Below are positions 8,140-18,074 of a stretch of DNA of 64,000 nucleotides, one piece after another. The position numbers and the translations under genes are program-made. This stretch comes from Deltaproteobacteria bacterium. Its GTDB lineage: Bacteria > Desulfobacterota > Binatia > Binatales > Binataceae. Positions within the stretch are counted from its first letter, which is position 1. Every line of letters starts with the position of its first letter. The DNA is taken from NCBI GenBank assembly GCA_021780755.1, contig JAJXYF010000022.1, positions 28,490 through 92,489 on the forward strand. Reading direction: 5' to 3'. The notes beneath the pieces are model-generated. The model was not told where the DNA came from. It was given only the letters and a program-made list of their open reading frames with translations, and did no database searches.

Positions 8140-8699
8140 CGCGAAGCTGCCTCCCGCCTGGGCGCGTGCGGCCGGAGCATATCGGCGCGCGCCAGGGTCA
8201 CTCGCTGGGGCGATTTAAGGTTCGCCAGCAAGTCGGAAATTGATGCATTAAGTTTAGGATGGATCAGCGCGGGCGCCAGCTCGACCATCGGAGCGAGCAC
8301 AAAGCGCCGTTCGTGGAGCCGCGGATGCGGCAGGGTGAGCGCCGGCGCATCGCGCAGCTCCTTGTTGAAAAAGAGCAGGTCGAGATCGATAACGCGGGGC
8401 TTGTAGCGGGTGCGCCCGGTGGGCTTGCGCCCGGGCACGCGCTTGCGGCCCATGGTGCGTTCGATCGCGAGCAAGCGGCGCATCAGGGCGTCGGCCGGAA
8501 TTTCGGTTTCGATTTCAATCACGCCGTTAAAAAATGGTCCCTTGAGATCGGGCGCACCGACCGGATCGGTTTCATAGACTGACGATTGGCGCAGGACGCG
8601 GGTCTCCGGCAGGCCGGCGATGCGCCCGATCGCCTCCCGGTAGTTGGCGGCTTTATCGCCCAGATTGGTTCCTATGCCGATGAAGGCCCGATTGGGCAT
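8136..8699 (-). CDS. folK: 2-amino-4-hydroxy-6-hydroxymethyldihydropteridine pyrophosphokinase
   Basis: A 187-residue HPPK transferring pyrophosphate from ATP to hydroxymethyldihydropterin in folate synthesis. Family marks are [10 protein letters not shown] at the N-terminus, [10 protein letters not shown], and the substrate/ATP site [12 protein letters not shown] with [13 protein letters not shown]. The start at 8697-8699 is close behind a GGGGGA stretch. It sits between dapL (10 bases upstream) and fsa (4-base overlap), so the three form one operon of mixed function. Confidence 0.95.
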   Translation of the reverse strand: MPNRAFIGIGTNLGDKAANYREAIGRIAGLPETRVLRQSSVYETDPVGAPDLKGPFFNGVIEIETEIPADALMRRLLAIERTMGRKRVPGRKPTGRTRYKPRVIDLDLLFFNKELRDAPALTLPHPRLHERRFVLAPMVELAPALIHPKLNASISDLLANLKSPQRVTLARADMLRPHAPRREAASR

Positions 8700-8709
8700 T
8701 CCCCCGCCG

Positions 8710-9876
8710 TCACAGGCGCAGCGCCTTGATTCGTTCCACCGCCTCACGCAGACGTTCGCTCGGCACGGTCAGTGAAAAGCGAACGTAACCCTCGCCACCC
8801 TTACCGAATCCAGAGCCCGGCGTAATCACCACGCCGGTCTCTTTCAGCACGCGTTCCGTAAACGACGCCGAGGTATAGCCGGGCGGCACCTGCGCCCATA
8901 GATAGAAGGTCGCGCGCGGCACATCGCAGGCCAGGCCGAGCGCGCGCAAACCCGCGACCATCAGATCGCGACGCTCCTTGTAGATGGCGCAGTATTTATG
9001 CAGGGTTTCCTCGCCGCCGGTCAGACCCGCGATGGCGGCTTCCTGGACCGCCTGGAAAACACCGGAATCGACGTTGGTCTTGACGGTCCCCAGCGCGCCG
9101 ACCAGCGTGGCGTTACCGACCACGAAGCCCACGCGCCATCCGGTCATCGAGTAGGTTTTCGATAGTGAATGGAATTCGATTGCGCATTCGCGCGCGCCGT
9201 CGATTTCGAGCACGCTCGGGGCGCGGTAGCCGTCGAAGGCTATCTCCGAGTAGGCGAAATCGTGCGCTAGAATAATATTATTCTTGAGACAGTAATCGAC
9301 CGCGAGCTTGAGAAAGGCGGGTTCCGCGGTGGCCGCGGTTGGATTGTTCGGATAATTGAGCCACATGACCTTGGCGCGCCGCGCGATTTCAGCGGGAATC
9401 GCACCGAGGTCGGGCAGGAAGGCGTTCTCACGCCGCAGCGGCATGTAGTAAGGCTCACCGCCGTTAAAGACGCATCCAGAATAATACACCGGATAGCCGG
9501 GGCTGGGGATGAGCACGACGTCGCCGGGATCGACCACCGCAACCGGAAAGTTCGCGATTCCTTCCTTCGAGCCGATCAGCGCGCACGCCTCGCGATTGGC
9601 GTCGAGCGTGACGTTGAAGCGGCGCTTGTACCAGCCGGTCGCGGCTTCGCGGAAGCGATCGAGTCCCTGGTAATCGGGATAGCGATGGTTGGCGGGCAAA
9701 TCCGCGGTGCGCTTGAGTGCGTCCACGATATGTTGCGGCGTCGGCAGGTCGGGGTCGCCGATACCGAGGCTGATGACATCGACACCGGTCTGCGCGACTT
9801 CCCGCTTGAGGCGGTCGAGTTCGGCAAAGAGATAGGGAGGTAAGAGACTCAGCCGTGAGGCAACCTTAATCTGCAC
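8710..9876 (-). CDS. dapL: LL-diaminopimelate aminotransferase-like class I aminotransferase
   Basis: About 388 residues of a fold-type I PLP enzyme. The PLP lysine is Lys240 in SLSKTYSMTGWR; SLGIGDPDLPTP near the N-terminus and NPTAATAEP are typical of DapL/aspartate-aminotransferase-like proteins, which turn tetrahydrodipicolinate into LL-DAP. I prefer the GTG at 9876 (MQIKVASRL) since GGAG precedes it at 13 bases; a TTG at 9888 overlaps that site. dapB occurs 14 kb away, which supports the DapL role, but another aminotransferase specificity is possible. Confidence 0.85.
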   Translation of the reverse strand: MQIKVASRLSLLPPYLFAELDRLKREVAQTGVDVISLGIGDPDLPTPQHIVDALKRTADLPANHRYPDYQGLDRFREAATGWYKRRFNVTLDANREACALIGSKEGIANFPVAVVDPGDVVLIPSPGYPVYYSGCVFNGGEPYYMPLRRENAFLPDLGAIPAEIARRAKVMWLNYPNNPTAATAEPAFLKLAVDYCLKNNIILAHDFAYSEIAFDGYRAPSVLEIDGARECAIEFHSLSKTYSMTGWRVGFVVGNATLVGALGTVKTNVDSGVFQAVQEAAIAGLTGGEETLHKYCAIYKERRDLMVAGLRALGLACDVPRATFYLWAQVPPGYTSASFTERVLKETGVVITPGSGFGKGGEGYVRFSLTVPSERLREAVERIKALRL

Positions 9877-10344
9877 CTGTGGAAGCAATCTCCGATCCGT
9901 GGACTGCCAGAGTAATTAACACACTTTGGAGGGGGCCGAAACGGGGATGTCAGGCGGAAGCTGGGGATAGTTGCGCAACTATTAACATGGAGGGGTGGCG
10001 ATGCAGCAGGGCTTATGCACAGGGGCGCCGGGCGGGGGCACTTGGTTTTTCCGGCGCGATCGGTATGCTGCAATCGCTGGGATTGTTTTAAGCCCTTTGA
10101 CAGCCCACGTAATTGCGCTGAGGTCATAACTTCTGCTTGCGGATTGGGTCGCGTGATGTTAGTAATTCTTTCGTTTGCCGCCGGTACAAGCGGCCCACTT
10201 TTGTGAATAATCCGAACTACACACGTCTTTTGGTTGACCTCATGCAGCCATGCTTGGTAGTGATGCTCGCGCACCGATTTCAGCCTGAGCGCCGTGTTCT
10301 CGGGGCGGCGGTGGCCGGTCGTGGAATGAGCCAGATTTGAAGCG
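9877..10344. promoter_or_regulatory. divergent control region between dapL and the act/cox block
   Basis: About 468 gene-free bases between divergent units. It contains a perfect palindrome at 9967-9982 and candidate -35 boxes TTGACA (10097-10102) and TTGACC (10234-10239), neither with a convincing -10 at standard distance. It is the only long upstream space for the whole respiratory block, so its main promoter is probably here. Confidence 0.45.
9967..9982. promoter_or_regulatory. 16-base perfect palindrome, candidate operator
   Basis: ATAGTTGC followed directly by GCAACTAT, about 90 bases upstream of dapL and 362 bases upstream of actA. The symmetry suits a dimeric repressor or activator; no family can be named. 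Confidence 0.4.
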
Positions 10345-10857
10345 ATGAACCGCATACTAATCCCCGTCTCCGTGCTCCTGTTCGTGATCGGCCTTTATAC
10401 GGTCGGCGTGTCCGAACGTCCGTGGGCGCCGCGGTCCGACGTCGAGCAACCGATTCCCTTCAGCCATCGTGTGCACGCGGGAATCAACAAGATTCCCTGC
10501 CAGTATTGCCACGAATATGCGCGGCGGTCGGCGAATTCGGGTGTCCCGCCGGTCGAGCGTTGCGTCGGCTGCCATGGCAGTTCGCTGCTGGGCGGTATCG
10601 AGCCGGTAACGCGGCCGTGGACCGATGAGAAGCAGCCGCCGTTCGAGATTCGCTGGAACCGTGTTTACACGCTGCCGGATTTCGTGCGCTTCGTTCACAA
10701 GCCACATATCTGGGCTGGTGTGCAGTGCCAGGAATGTCACGGGCCGGTCGAAACCATGGATCGGGTCGTGCCGGTGCACGAGATCAACATGGGTTTCTGT
10801 GTGGATTGCCATACCAAGCGCGGCGCCACCCAGGAATGTTTTGTCTGCCACCACTGA
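10345..10857 (+). CDS. actA: alternative complex III pentaheme cytochrome c subunit ActA
   Basis: A 170-residue protein with one N-terminal membrane anchor (residues 3-22) and five C-x2-C-H heme sites at Cys52, 73, 128, 152 and 165. This is the ActA pattern of the quinol:electron-acceptor oxidoreductase ACIII, where it passes electrons on the periplasmic side. It is the first gene of the block, and actB follows after 14 bases. Class III-like multiheme cytochromes of reductases are the alternative, but the actB-actC-actD context settles it. Confidence 0.95.
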   Translation: MNRILIPVSVLLFVIGLYTVGVSERPWAPRSDVEQPIPFSHRVHAGINKIPCQYCHEYARRSANSGVPPVERCVGCHGSSLLGGIEPVTRPWTDEKQPPFEIRWNRVYTLPDFVRFVHKPHIWAGVQCQECHGPVETMDRVVPVHEINMGFCVDCHTKRGATQECFVCHH

Positions 10858-10871
10858 GTCGAGGAAACGAA

Positions 10872-13835
10872 ATGTCAGATGGGCTGTCCAGGCGGTCGTT
10901 CCTGAAATTAGCTGCCACGGCTTCTGCCGCGGCGGCGCTACCCGGTTGTGAACCGGCCGCCAGAAAGCTGATTCCCTATGTCGTGCCGGACGAGAACGTC
11001 ATTCCGGGCGTTCCGACCTTTTATGCCACGACCTGCGCCGAGTGTTCCGCCGGATGTGGAATTGTGGCGCGCGTGATGGAAGGGCGAGTAATCAAGCTCG
11101 AGGGTAATCCGGTCGATCCGATTAGCCAGGGCGCGATCTGCGCTCGCGGTCAGGCGGCACTGCAGGGGCTCTACAATCCCGATCGGCTGGGCAAGCCGAA
11201 TACGCGTGCGGCCGACGGCACGCTGACCGCGGCGTCTTGGGACGACGCGACCAAACTGCTCAACGACAAGCTTGCGGCGGCGGCGAAGGCGGGCAAGGAT
11301 CGTGTCGCATTTATCGGAAATTCGCAGGGGCCGACGCTCGACAAAGTGACCCGGGCGTGGGCGCAAGCTTTCAATTCGAGCCGCGTGGGGTTCTGGGAGG
11401 CGTTTAGCGAAGAGCCGGCGCGGGCGGCGGCGGAGGCCTGCTTCGGGCGCCGCGACCTGCCGATCTACAAGCTCGATCAGGCCGAGACGATCATTTCGTT
11501 CGGCGCCGATTTCGTCGAGACGTGGGGCTCGCCGGTCGAATATGCTCGTCAGTTCGCGCAGTTTCGTGCGCCGAAGACCCGCAACGGCAACCTGAGTATC
11601 GGCAACGCCGCATATGTTGGCCCGCGTCTGAATTCGACCGCCGCGAAATGTGACGAATGGGTCGCCGCGAATCCCGGCACTGAGGGCGCCGTCGCGATGG
11701 CGGTGCTCAACGTCGTCGTGAACCAGGGTTGGGTGGCGTCAGGCGCGGGGGTTGACGCGGGCGCACTCAAGACGCTGGTCGCGGATTACGATCCGGAGAA
11801 AATCAACGCGCAGACCGGCGTTTCCGCTGATCAGATCAAGAAGATCGCGGGATGGTTCGGACAGGCCACCGGTGGTGCGGTCGCGCTGGCCGGCACCGCC
11901 GACCCGCAGGCCCATCTGGCGGCGCTCATTCTCAATGCGGTCACCGGCAACATCGGCAAGACCGTGGTCTTCCTCGGCGAGACGCCTGCGGAGGCGACCA
12001 GCCGGCCCGAAGAGATCAAGGCGACTATCGACGCGATGCGCGACGGCCAGATCGACGTGCTGGTGATCGCGGGTGGAAATCCGGCCTATTCGATGCCGCC
12101 GGGATACGCCTTCAAAGAAGCGTCCAAGCGCGTCGGCTACGTCATCTGGATGGGCGAGGTGCCGGACGAGAGCGCTGAACTCGCCAATCTGCTGATTCCG
12201 ACTCATCATGCGCTTGAGAGCTGGCGCGATACGGCGCCGCGTCCCGGAATCTACGGGCTGGGGCAGCCGGTGATGCAGCCGGTCTATCCAAGTCGCGCGC
12301 TGCACGACATCCTCATTGCGTCGGCGCACGTGGGCGGCGGGGCCGCGGGACAAGCGATCGCGTACGAGAACGCGGCCGACGCGATCAACACCGCGTGGCA
12401 GGAACTACAGTCGAAGATTGGCGCGGACTCGACCCCGAAAAAGTTTTGGGACGACGCGCGCCGGCATGGCGGAGTCTTTCAGGACGCGAAGCCGGCCGCG
12501 GCGCCGAAATTGAACTCGGCGGCATTGCAGCCGACGGCCCAGCCGCCGGCGGCGCCGGCGGGCCTGACGTTGTGGGCATTTCCGCACATCTTTCTGTACG
12601 ACGGACGTGGCGCGAACAAATCGTGGCTGCAGGAAATTCCCGAGCCGGTTACCCAGATCGTATGGGACACCTGGGCCGAGGTGCATCCCGACACCGCCGC
12701 GCAGCTTGGCCTCAAGCAGGACTACGAACAGACGCGGCTGTTTGCCGGCATTAATGTCATCGAGATTGCGACCCCAGGCGGTCCGATCGAGTTGACGGTG
12801 ACGATTTCGCGGCTGGTCAAGCCGGGAGTGATCGCGGTGCCGTTCGGCCAGGGCCATACGTCGTATGGGCGCTATGCGAAGGGGATCGGGGTCAATCCGT
12901 TTTCGTTTCTGCCGGAAGGGACCCGCAGCGTTTCGGTAACGGCGCGCAAGACCGACAAGACCTACAAGCTGGTGACGCCGCTCGGCAACAGCGACATGCT
13001 GGGCCGCACGATTATCGAGGCGATGAGCGTGAGCGACCTCGCCAAGGGTATCGAACCGGACTTCGGCGAAGAGAAAGTCGATCGGCCGTACGAGATGTAT
13101 GAGCCGATCGTGTACAGCGGCCACAAGTGGGGCATGACGATCGACGTCAACTCCTGCACCGGGTGCAGTGCGTGTATCGCGGCGTGTTACGCAGAGAACA
13201 ATATCCAGGTGGTCGGTAAGGACAATGTCGATCTCGGCCGCATCATGTCGTGGATTCGCGTCGAGCGCTACATCCAGCCCGCGGACAAGGCCGGCGACGG
13301 TCCGCTGATTCAAATTGCGCCGATGCTCTGCCAGCAGTGCGATCATGCGCCATGCGAGCCGGTCTGCCCGGTGTTCGCGTCGAGTCATACTCGCGAGGGC
13401 CTGAACGCGCAGATTTACAACCGCTGTATCGGTACGCGCTTTTGCGAAAATAATTGCCCTTACAAGGTGCGGCGCTTCAACTGGTATGCGCCCGAGTTCG
13501 TCGAGCCGCTCAATTACCAGTTGAATCCCGACGTGACCGTGCGCGGTGCCGGCGTAATGGAGAAATGCACCTTCTGCATCCAGCGCATCACGACCGCCGA
13601 AATCAACGCGCGCACCGAGGAGCGCAAGGTGCTCGACGGCGAAATCGTTACGGCGTGCGCGCAGGCGTGTCCGTCGCGCGCGATCAGCTTCGGCGATCTC
13701 AACGACCCGGATAGCGCAATGCTCAAGCGGCGCAACGACAACAAAGGCCGCAGTTATACGATGCTCCCGGAGTTCAACGCCCTGCCCCAGGTGACATACC
13801 TGCGGGAGCTCTATCAGGAGAAGGGGAAGGCCTAA
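10872..13835 (+). CDS. actB: alternative complex III iron-sulfur subunit ActB (molybdopterin-like plus ferredoxin domains)
   Basis: A 987-residue protein beginning at the ATG at 10872 behind GAGGAAA. The N-terminus has a Tat motif (SRRSFLK) and lipobox LPGC (Cys26). Residues ~40-740 are a molybdopterin-oxidoreductase-like domain that keeps a Cys55-x2-Cys58-x3-Cys62 ... Cys90 set; known ACIII members lack a molybdenum cofactor. Residues ~755-940 form a four-cluster ferredoxin domain (CTGCSAC from Cys762, CQQCDHAPCEPVC, CIGTRFCENNC, CTFC...CAQACP). It should wire the quinol site to ActA. The stop abuts the actC start. Confidence 0.96.
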   Translation: MSDGLSRRSFLKLAATASAAAALPGCEPAARKLIPYVVPDENVIPGVPTFYATTCAECSAGCGIVARVMEGRVIKLEGNPVDPISQGAICARGQAALQGLYNPDRLGKPNTRAADGTLTAASWDDATKLLNDKLAAAAKAGKDRVAFIGNSQGPTLDKVTRAWAQAFNSSRVGFWEAFSEEPARAAAEACFGRRDLPIYKLDQAETIISFGADFVETWGSPVEYARQFAQFRAPKTRNGNLSIGNAAYVGPRLNSTAAKCDEWVAANPGTEGAVAMAVLNVVVNQGWVASGAGVDAGALKTLVADYDPEKINAQTGVSADQIKKIAGWFGQATGGAVALAGTADPQAHLAALILNAVTGNIGKTVVFLGETPAEATSRPEEIKATIDAMRDGQIDVLVIAGGNPAYSMPPGYAFKEASKRVGYVIWMGEVPDESAELANLLIPTHHALESWRDTAPRPGIYGLGQPVMQPVYPSRALHDILIASAHVGGGAAGQAIAYENAADAINTAWQELQSKIGADSTPKKFWDDARRHGGVFQDAKPAAAPKLNSAALQPTAQPPAAPAGLTLWAFPHIFLYDGRGANKSWLQEIPEPVTQIVWDTWAEVHPDTAAQLGLKQDYEQTRLFAGINVIEIATPGGPIELTVTISRLVKPGVIAVPFGQGHTSYGRYAKGIGVNPFSFLPEGTRSVSVTARKTDKTYKLVTPLGNSDMLGRTIIEAMSVSDLAKGIEPDFGEEKVDRPYEMYEPIVYSGHKWGMTIDVNSCTGCSACIAACYAENNIQVVGKDNVDLGRIMSWIRVERYIQPADKAGDGPLIQIAPMLCQQCDHAPCEPVCPVFASSHTREGLNAQIYNRCIGTRFCENNCPYKVRRFNWYAPEFVEPLNYQLNPDVTVRGAGVMEKCTFCIQRITTAEINARTEERKVLDGEIVTACAQACPSRAISFGDLNDPDSAMLKRRNDNKGRSYTMLPEFNALPQVTYLRELYQEKGKA

Positions 13836-15203
13836 ATGGCAGCCGCCGTCGATCAAAGCAATCATCAACTGACCTACCTCGACGTCGACCGCACCGCCCA
13901 GCGGGTGATGGCGCCCGCGGGGCTGAAGTACTGGCTGTGGGTCGCATTTTGCGCCTTCCTGGTCGCGGTCGGTGGTGCATTCTGGACCCGTCAGATTTAC
14001 GAAGGCTTGGGCGTTACGGGTTACGGCCAGCCGACCCTGTGGGCGGTCTATATTACCGACTTCGTTTTCTGGGTCGGTATCGCGCATTCGGGCACGCTAA
14101 TTTCGGCCGTGCTCTTTTTGTTCCGTACGCGCTGGCGCACCGCGGTCTATCGATGTGCCGAAACGATGACGGTGTTCGCGGTACTGACCGCCGGCCTCTT
14201 TCCGATCGTCCATCTGGGGCGCCCTTGGTTTTTCTACTGGCTATGTCCGTATCCGAATGAGCGCTATCTCCAGCCCGACTTTCGCTCACCTTTGACCTGG
14301 GACTTTTTCGCGATCAGCACCTACCTGACGACCAGCACGCTGTTCCTCTCGATGGGATTGATTCCCGATATCGCGAACCAGCGCGACATTTCGACCGGCT
14401 GGCGCAAGAAGTTCTACACCGTGCTCGCCTGCGGATGGCAGGGCACCGATCGGCAATGGCGTAACTTCTCGATGGCGTATCTACTGCTCGCCGGCTTCGC
14501 GACGCCGCTGGTGCTATCGGTCCATAGCGTCGTCTCCTGGGATTTCGCGACGATGCAGACGCCGGGCATGCACAGTACGATCTTCGCTCCCTACTTCGTC
14601 GCCGGAGCTATTTTCTCAGGCTGCGCGATGGTGCTGACGTTGATCATCCCGATGCGCAAAATGCTGCACATCGAGGACCTGGTTACGATCTGGCATCTTG
14701 ATAGTCTGGCCAAAGTGATTCTGCTGACCTCATTGGTCATTACTTACTCGTATTCAACTGAGACATTTTTGGTCTGGTACACGCAGGATCCAATCGAAAT
14801 GATGACCTTTCATCAGCGCTTCTTCGGGCTGCAGGGTTATCTGTTCGGGGGCATGGTGCTGTGTAACTGCCTGATCCCGCTGCTGCTGTTCTCGCCCAGC
14901 ATTCGTACTAATACAATCTGGCTATTCATCATCTCGATCTTCGTCAATATCGGAATGTGGCTCGAGCGCTTTGTGCTGATAGCGGGGTCGCTCTCGACCG
15001 CGACGATTCCGACGCAGTGGAAATTCTATGTGCCGAAAATAACCGAGGTAATGATCACGATCGCGAGCTTCGGGTGGTTCCTGATGAATTTTTCGCTCTT
15101 CACGAAGTTTTTGCCGATCGTATCGATGACGGAATTGAAGGAAGGGGTTGGCTGGCTGCGCAAATCCGCGCGTAATACCTATCCCTATCGGAAGGCAGCA
15201 TGA
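13836..15203 (+). CDS. actC: alternative complex III quinol-binding subunit ActC (NrfD-like)
   Basis: A 455-residue integral membrane protein with about ten hydrophobic segments, of the NrfD/PsrC family. In ACIII this subunit carries a quinol site next to ActB and may take part in proton movement. The ATG follows the actB TAA without a gap; the end overlaps actD by four bases (ATGA). The N-terminus is a ~35-residue hydrophilic segment before the first helix (YWLWVAFCAFLVAVGGAFW). Confidence 0.95.
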   Translation: MAAAVDQSNHQLTYLDVDRTAQRVMAPAGLKYWLWVAFCAFLVAVGGAFWTRQIYEGLGVTGYGQPTLWAVYITDFVFWVGIAHSGTLISAVLFLFRTRWRTAVYRCAETMTVFAVLTAGLFPIVHLGRPWFFYWLCPYPNERYLQPDFRSPLTWDFFAISTYLTTSTLFLSMGLIPDIANQRDISTGWRKKFYTVLACGWQGTDRQWRNFSMAYLLLAGFATPLVLSVHSVVSWDFATMQTPGMHSTIFAPYFVAGAIFSGCAMVLTLIIPMRKMLHIEDLVTIWHLDSLAKVILLTSLVITYSYSTETFLVWYTQDPIEMMTFHQRFFGLQGYLFGGMVLCNCLIPLLLFSPSIRTNTIWLFIISIFVNIGMWLERFVLIAGSLSTATIPTQWKFYVPKITEVMITIASFGWFLMNFSLFTKFLPIVSMTELKEGVGWLRKSARNTYPYRKAA

Positions 15204-15724
15204 GCGGCGATATTGAAGTGGTCGGAGTGTTCTCGTCCGACGTGGAATGTGCGCACGCGATCGAACAATTGCACCGCACGCCGATCCGCGGCTTTCATAC
15301 CTTCGCGCCGTTTCCCAGTGAGCATATGGCGGAAGCGACCGACGAAGTGCGCGGATGGGGCCGCAGTCCGGTGCGCAAGTTCGTGCTCGCCGGCGGTATC
15401 ACCGGAGCGATCACCGCATTGGTGATGACGGTGGGCACCTCGTGGGAATGGAATATCAACACGGGCGGCCGTCCAATCGCGTCGATTACCCCATACATCG
15501 TCATCATTTTCGAAATGATGATTCTGTTTGGCGTGCTCGGCGCCGTCACCAGCTTCTTCGTCAAGAGCGGGTTGCCCTCGTTCGAATCGTCCACTGGCTA
15601 CCGGACGCGTTTCGGTGCGGATCGTTTCGGGCTGGTGGTCAAGGTGGCCGAGAGCGATGGCGGGAAAATCGAGGCGCTGATGCGCGATGCGGGTGCGGAA
15701 GAAGTCGTGCGCGAGGCCGCGTGA
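15200..15724 (+). CDS. actD: alternative complex III subunit ActD (DUF3341)
   Basis: A 174-residue protein with an N-terminal soluble domain (VVGVFSSDVECAHAIEQL), two central hydrophobic helices (~residues 63-80 and 97-118) and a C-terminal soluble segment. This is the DUF3341/ActD layout. It overlaps actC as ATGA, so the two are translationally coupled. In other ACIII loci actE, a cytochrome c gene, follows actD; here only 73 bases separate actD from actF. Confidence 0.93.
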   Translation: MSGDIEVVGVFSSDVECAHAIEQLHRTPIRGFHTFAPFPSEHMAEATDEVRGWGRSPVRKFVLAGGITGAITALVMTVGTSWEWNINTGGRPIASITPYIVIIFEMMILFGVLGAVTSFFVKSGLPSFESSTGYRTRFGADRFGLVVKVAESDGGKIEALMRDAGAEEVVREAA

Positions 15725-15797
15725 TCGCGGCATCCCGCGGCGTGGCAAAGTTTTGTGCAGGGCTTCGAGCAAGGATCAAAGCAAGGTTTATAGATAG

Positions 15798-17033
15798 ATG
15801 AGCGCTAATCAACCCGCATCGCTTGGAGCCGCCGCCATGCGGCCGATCCGCGAACCGGTTCAGCTTGAGTGGGGCCGTTTGACGACGATCGCGACGGTGC
15901 TAATCGTGGTCGGCGTGGTCGGCGTCGCCGCCGGACTCGCCCTCGGTCAGGCGCAGCGCGTGTGGCTGACGTGGCTGGTCGATCTGCTCTTTTTTATGGG
16001 CATCGCGCAGGGCGGGGTGGCTGTATCGGCCGGCTTTTACCTGACCCAGGGACGCTGGGCAGGCTCGACGCATTTTCGCCTGGCGGAAGCCTTCTGGCGA
16101 TTCCTGCCACTGTCGCTGCTGTTGTTCCTGGGCGTGTGCGTTGGCGCCGACTATATATTTCCGTGGATCGCGCATCCCGTCGCTAACCCGGTCAAGGCGC
16201 AGTGGTTGAGCGCGCCATTCCTGCTCACCCGTGACTTCATCGCGATCGCTATCATGGTGCTCTTGAGTTGGCGGTTCGTCAGTATCTCACGCAGCGCCGA
16301 AGCCATCGCGTGGCATCATGAACCCGATACCATCGAGATGCCGCCGGTGCCTATACGGCGATGGGCGCCGCTCCTTGCGATTTGCTATTGCGTCGCCTAC
16401 ACGCTATTCGCCTACGACCTGATTTCATCGCTGGCGCCGCAATGGCATAGCACGCTCTTCGGATGGTGGTACTTCGCGACGGTCTTCTGGAGCGCCATCT
16501 GCGCGATGTCCTTTACCGCGATGCGGATGCGCGCGGCGCTGCCGATGGACAATATGTTCAACCGCGGCAAGGTGCGCCACGATCTCGGCAAAATGATTTT
16601 CGCCTTCTCGGTATTCTGGATGTACCTGACCTTCGCGCAATACATAGTCATCTGGTACGGCGACCTGCCGACTGAGACGTTCTTTATCGTCGGACGCTGT
16701 TGGCATCATCCGTGGATGTTCATGACCTGGATGGTTCCGGTGCTGCTGTGGGCGACGCCGTTCAGCGTGTTGATGGGCGTGCCCCCGAAGAAGACCCCGA
16801 AGATTCTCGGTACGGTCGCTCTGCTCGGCCTGATCGGCGTGTGGGACCTCAACTACGTATTGATTGTACCTTCGCTGTCACCCGACAAGCTGCCGCTGGG
16901 ATGGATCGAATTGGCTATCACCGCAGGATTTCTCGGCGCGTTTATTTTCTGCGCGATTCCGGGACTGAAGCTATTGGCAGAGGTCGCGGTGTCCGACGCA
17001 TTGGAGACGAGTGATGAAGCCGCGCACCATTAA
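15798..17033 (+). CDS. actF: alternative complex III membrane subunit ActF
   Basis: A 411-residue polytopic protein with about ten hydrophobic segments, homologous in layout to ActC and matching the ACIII quinone-binding subunit 2 (ActF): LALGQAQRVWLTWLVDLLFF near residue 50 and GDLPTETFF in a periplasmic loop. ATG at 15798 follows AAGG. The last 20 bases overlap coxB, binding ACIII and oxidase genes into one transcription unit. Confidence 0.92.
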   Translation: MSANQPASLGAAAMRPIREPVQLEWGRLTTIATVLIVVGVVGVAAGLALGQAQRVWLTWLVDLLFFMGIAQGGVAVSAGFYLTQGRWAGSTHFRLAEAFWRFLPLSLLLFLGVCVGADYIFPWIAHPVANPVKAQWLSAPFLLTRDFIAIAIMVLLSWRFVSISRSAEAIAWHHEPDTIEMPPVPIRRWAPLLAICYCVAYTLFAYDLISSLAPQWHSTLFGWWYFATVFWSAICAMSFTAMRMRAALPMDNMFNRGKVRHDLGKMIFAFSVFWMYLTFAQYIVIWYGDLPTETFFIVGRCWHHPWMFMTWMVPVLLWATPFSVLMGVPPKKTPKILGTVALLGLIGVWDLNYVLIVPSLSPDKLPLGWIELAITAGFLGAFIFCAIPGLKLLAEVAVSDALETSDEAAHH

Positions 17034-18063
17034 GTTCAAGCGCGCCAGTCTCATGGCCGCCGTCATCGCGATGGCGACCGCTGCAGCAGGCTGCGCCTCG
17101 GGTGGCCCGTATCCGCTTGACACGTTGTCGCCGAAGTCCGATTTGACGCGCTCGATCCTGAATCTCTTCAAGGAAGTGACTATCCTTGATTCGATCGTGC
17201 TGATCGTCGTTATTGTCGCGATGATCGGCGCAATCTTTGTTTATTCGAGTCGCGAAGGCGATCCCGGCGAACCGTCGGCGATGCACTCCGACGTAACGCT
17301 CGAGATGCTGTGGACGGTGATTCCCGCGCTTATCCTGGTCGCAATCACGGTGCCCACCGTGCACACGATCATCCGCACGCAGCCCGACAAGTGGCCGGCC
17401 GAAACGCTCGAGGTCAAGGTCATCGCGCATCAATGGTGGTGGGAATTCGAGTACCCGTCGCTGGGGGTCGTGACCGCCGACGAAGTGCATATTCCGGCCG
17501 ATCGTACTATCCACTTCGCGATGACTTCGAAGGACGTCATTCATAGTTTCTTCATGCCGTCGATCGGCGGCAAGCGTGACGTTGTTCCCGGCCAGGAAAA
17601 CCAGATTACCCTGAAGGCGGATACCCCGGGCGAGTACTACGGGCAATGCACGGAGTTTTGCGGTACGTCGCATGCCAACATGCGGTTCCGCGTGTTCGTC
17701 GACACGCCGGCCGACTTTGACAAATGGGTAGCGCATCAGAATGAACCGCCGGTCAGGCCGACCGACGGCGCGGCGGCGGCTGGCGCCAAGATTTGGGCCG
17801 ACGCGCCGTGCGCGATTTGCCATACCATCAAAGGTGTTTCGGGTTTTTCCAAGGATTACACCTACGGTTTTCGCGGCCCCGACCTGACCCATTTCGGCAG
17901 CCGCGGGACAATGGCGGGTAGTATGTTGAAGAACACTCCCGAGAACGTCGCGCTGTGGATTAAGAATCCCGACGCCGTGAAACCGGGCGCCAATATGCCG
18001 ACACTAGGATTAGACGGCGAAGATCTGAACGATCTCGTGGCGTACCTTGAGAGCCTGAAGTAG
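17014..18063 (+). CDS. coxB: caa3-type cytochrome c oxidase subunit II with fused cytochrome c domain
   Basis: A 349-residue lipoprotein-like subunit. ATG at 17014 has GGAG seven bases upstream. The signal ends in a lipobox AAGC. Two membrane helices follow, then the cupredoxin domain with its CuA ligands: His177, Cys212, Glu214, Cys216, His220 and Met223 (CTEFCGTSHANM). The C-terminal ~90 residues are a monoheme cytochrome c domain with CAICH (Cys266-His270) and a Met in GANMPTLGL. The fused cytochrome defines the caa3 type and could receive electrons straight from ActA. Confidence 0.96.
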   Translation: MKPRTIKFKRASLMAAVIAMATAAAGCASGGPYPLDTLSPKSDLTRSILNLFKEVTILDSIVLIVVIVAMIGAIFVYSSREGDPGEPSAMHSDVTLEMLWTVIPALILVAITVPTVHTIIRTQPDKWPAETLEVKVIAHQWWWEFEYPSLGVVTADEVHIPADRTIHFAMTSKDVIHSFFMPSIGGKRDVVPGQENQITLKADTPGEYYGQCTEFCGTSHANMRFRVFVDTPADFDKWVAHQNEPPVRPTDGAAAAGAKIWADAPCAICHTIKGVSGFSKDYTYGFRGPDLTHFGSRGTMAGSMLKNTPENVALWIKNPDAVKPGANMPTLGLDGEDLNDLVAYLESLK

Positions 18064-18074
18064 GAAAATAGCCA

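Noticed and set aside
10097..10129. TTGACA as the act promoter
   Set aside because: The nearest -10-like sequence (TCATAA) lies about 21 bases away, too far for a standard sigma-70 promoter.
10725..10871. Longer actB frame starting inside actA
   Set aside because: The frame is open, but the Tat motif and the ribosome site place the start at 10872; the extra part is the actA sequence read out of frame.
12405..14087. Long minus-strand frame opposite actB
   Set aside because: It is Arg/Asp/His-rich with no family likeness, and is the antisense shadow of a clearly identified gene in GC-rich DNA.
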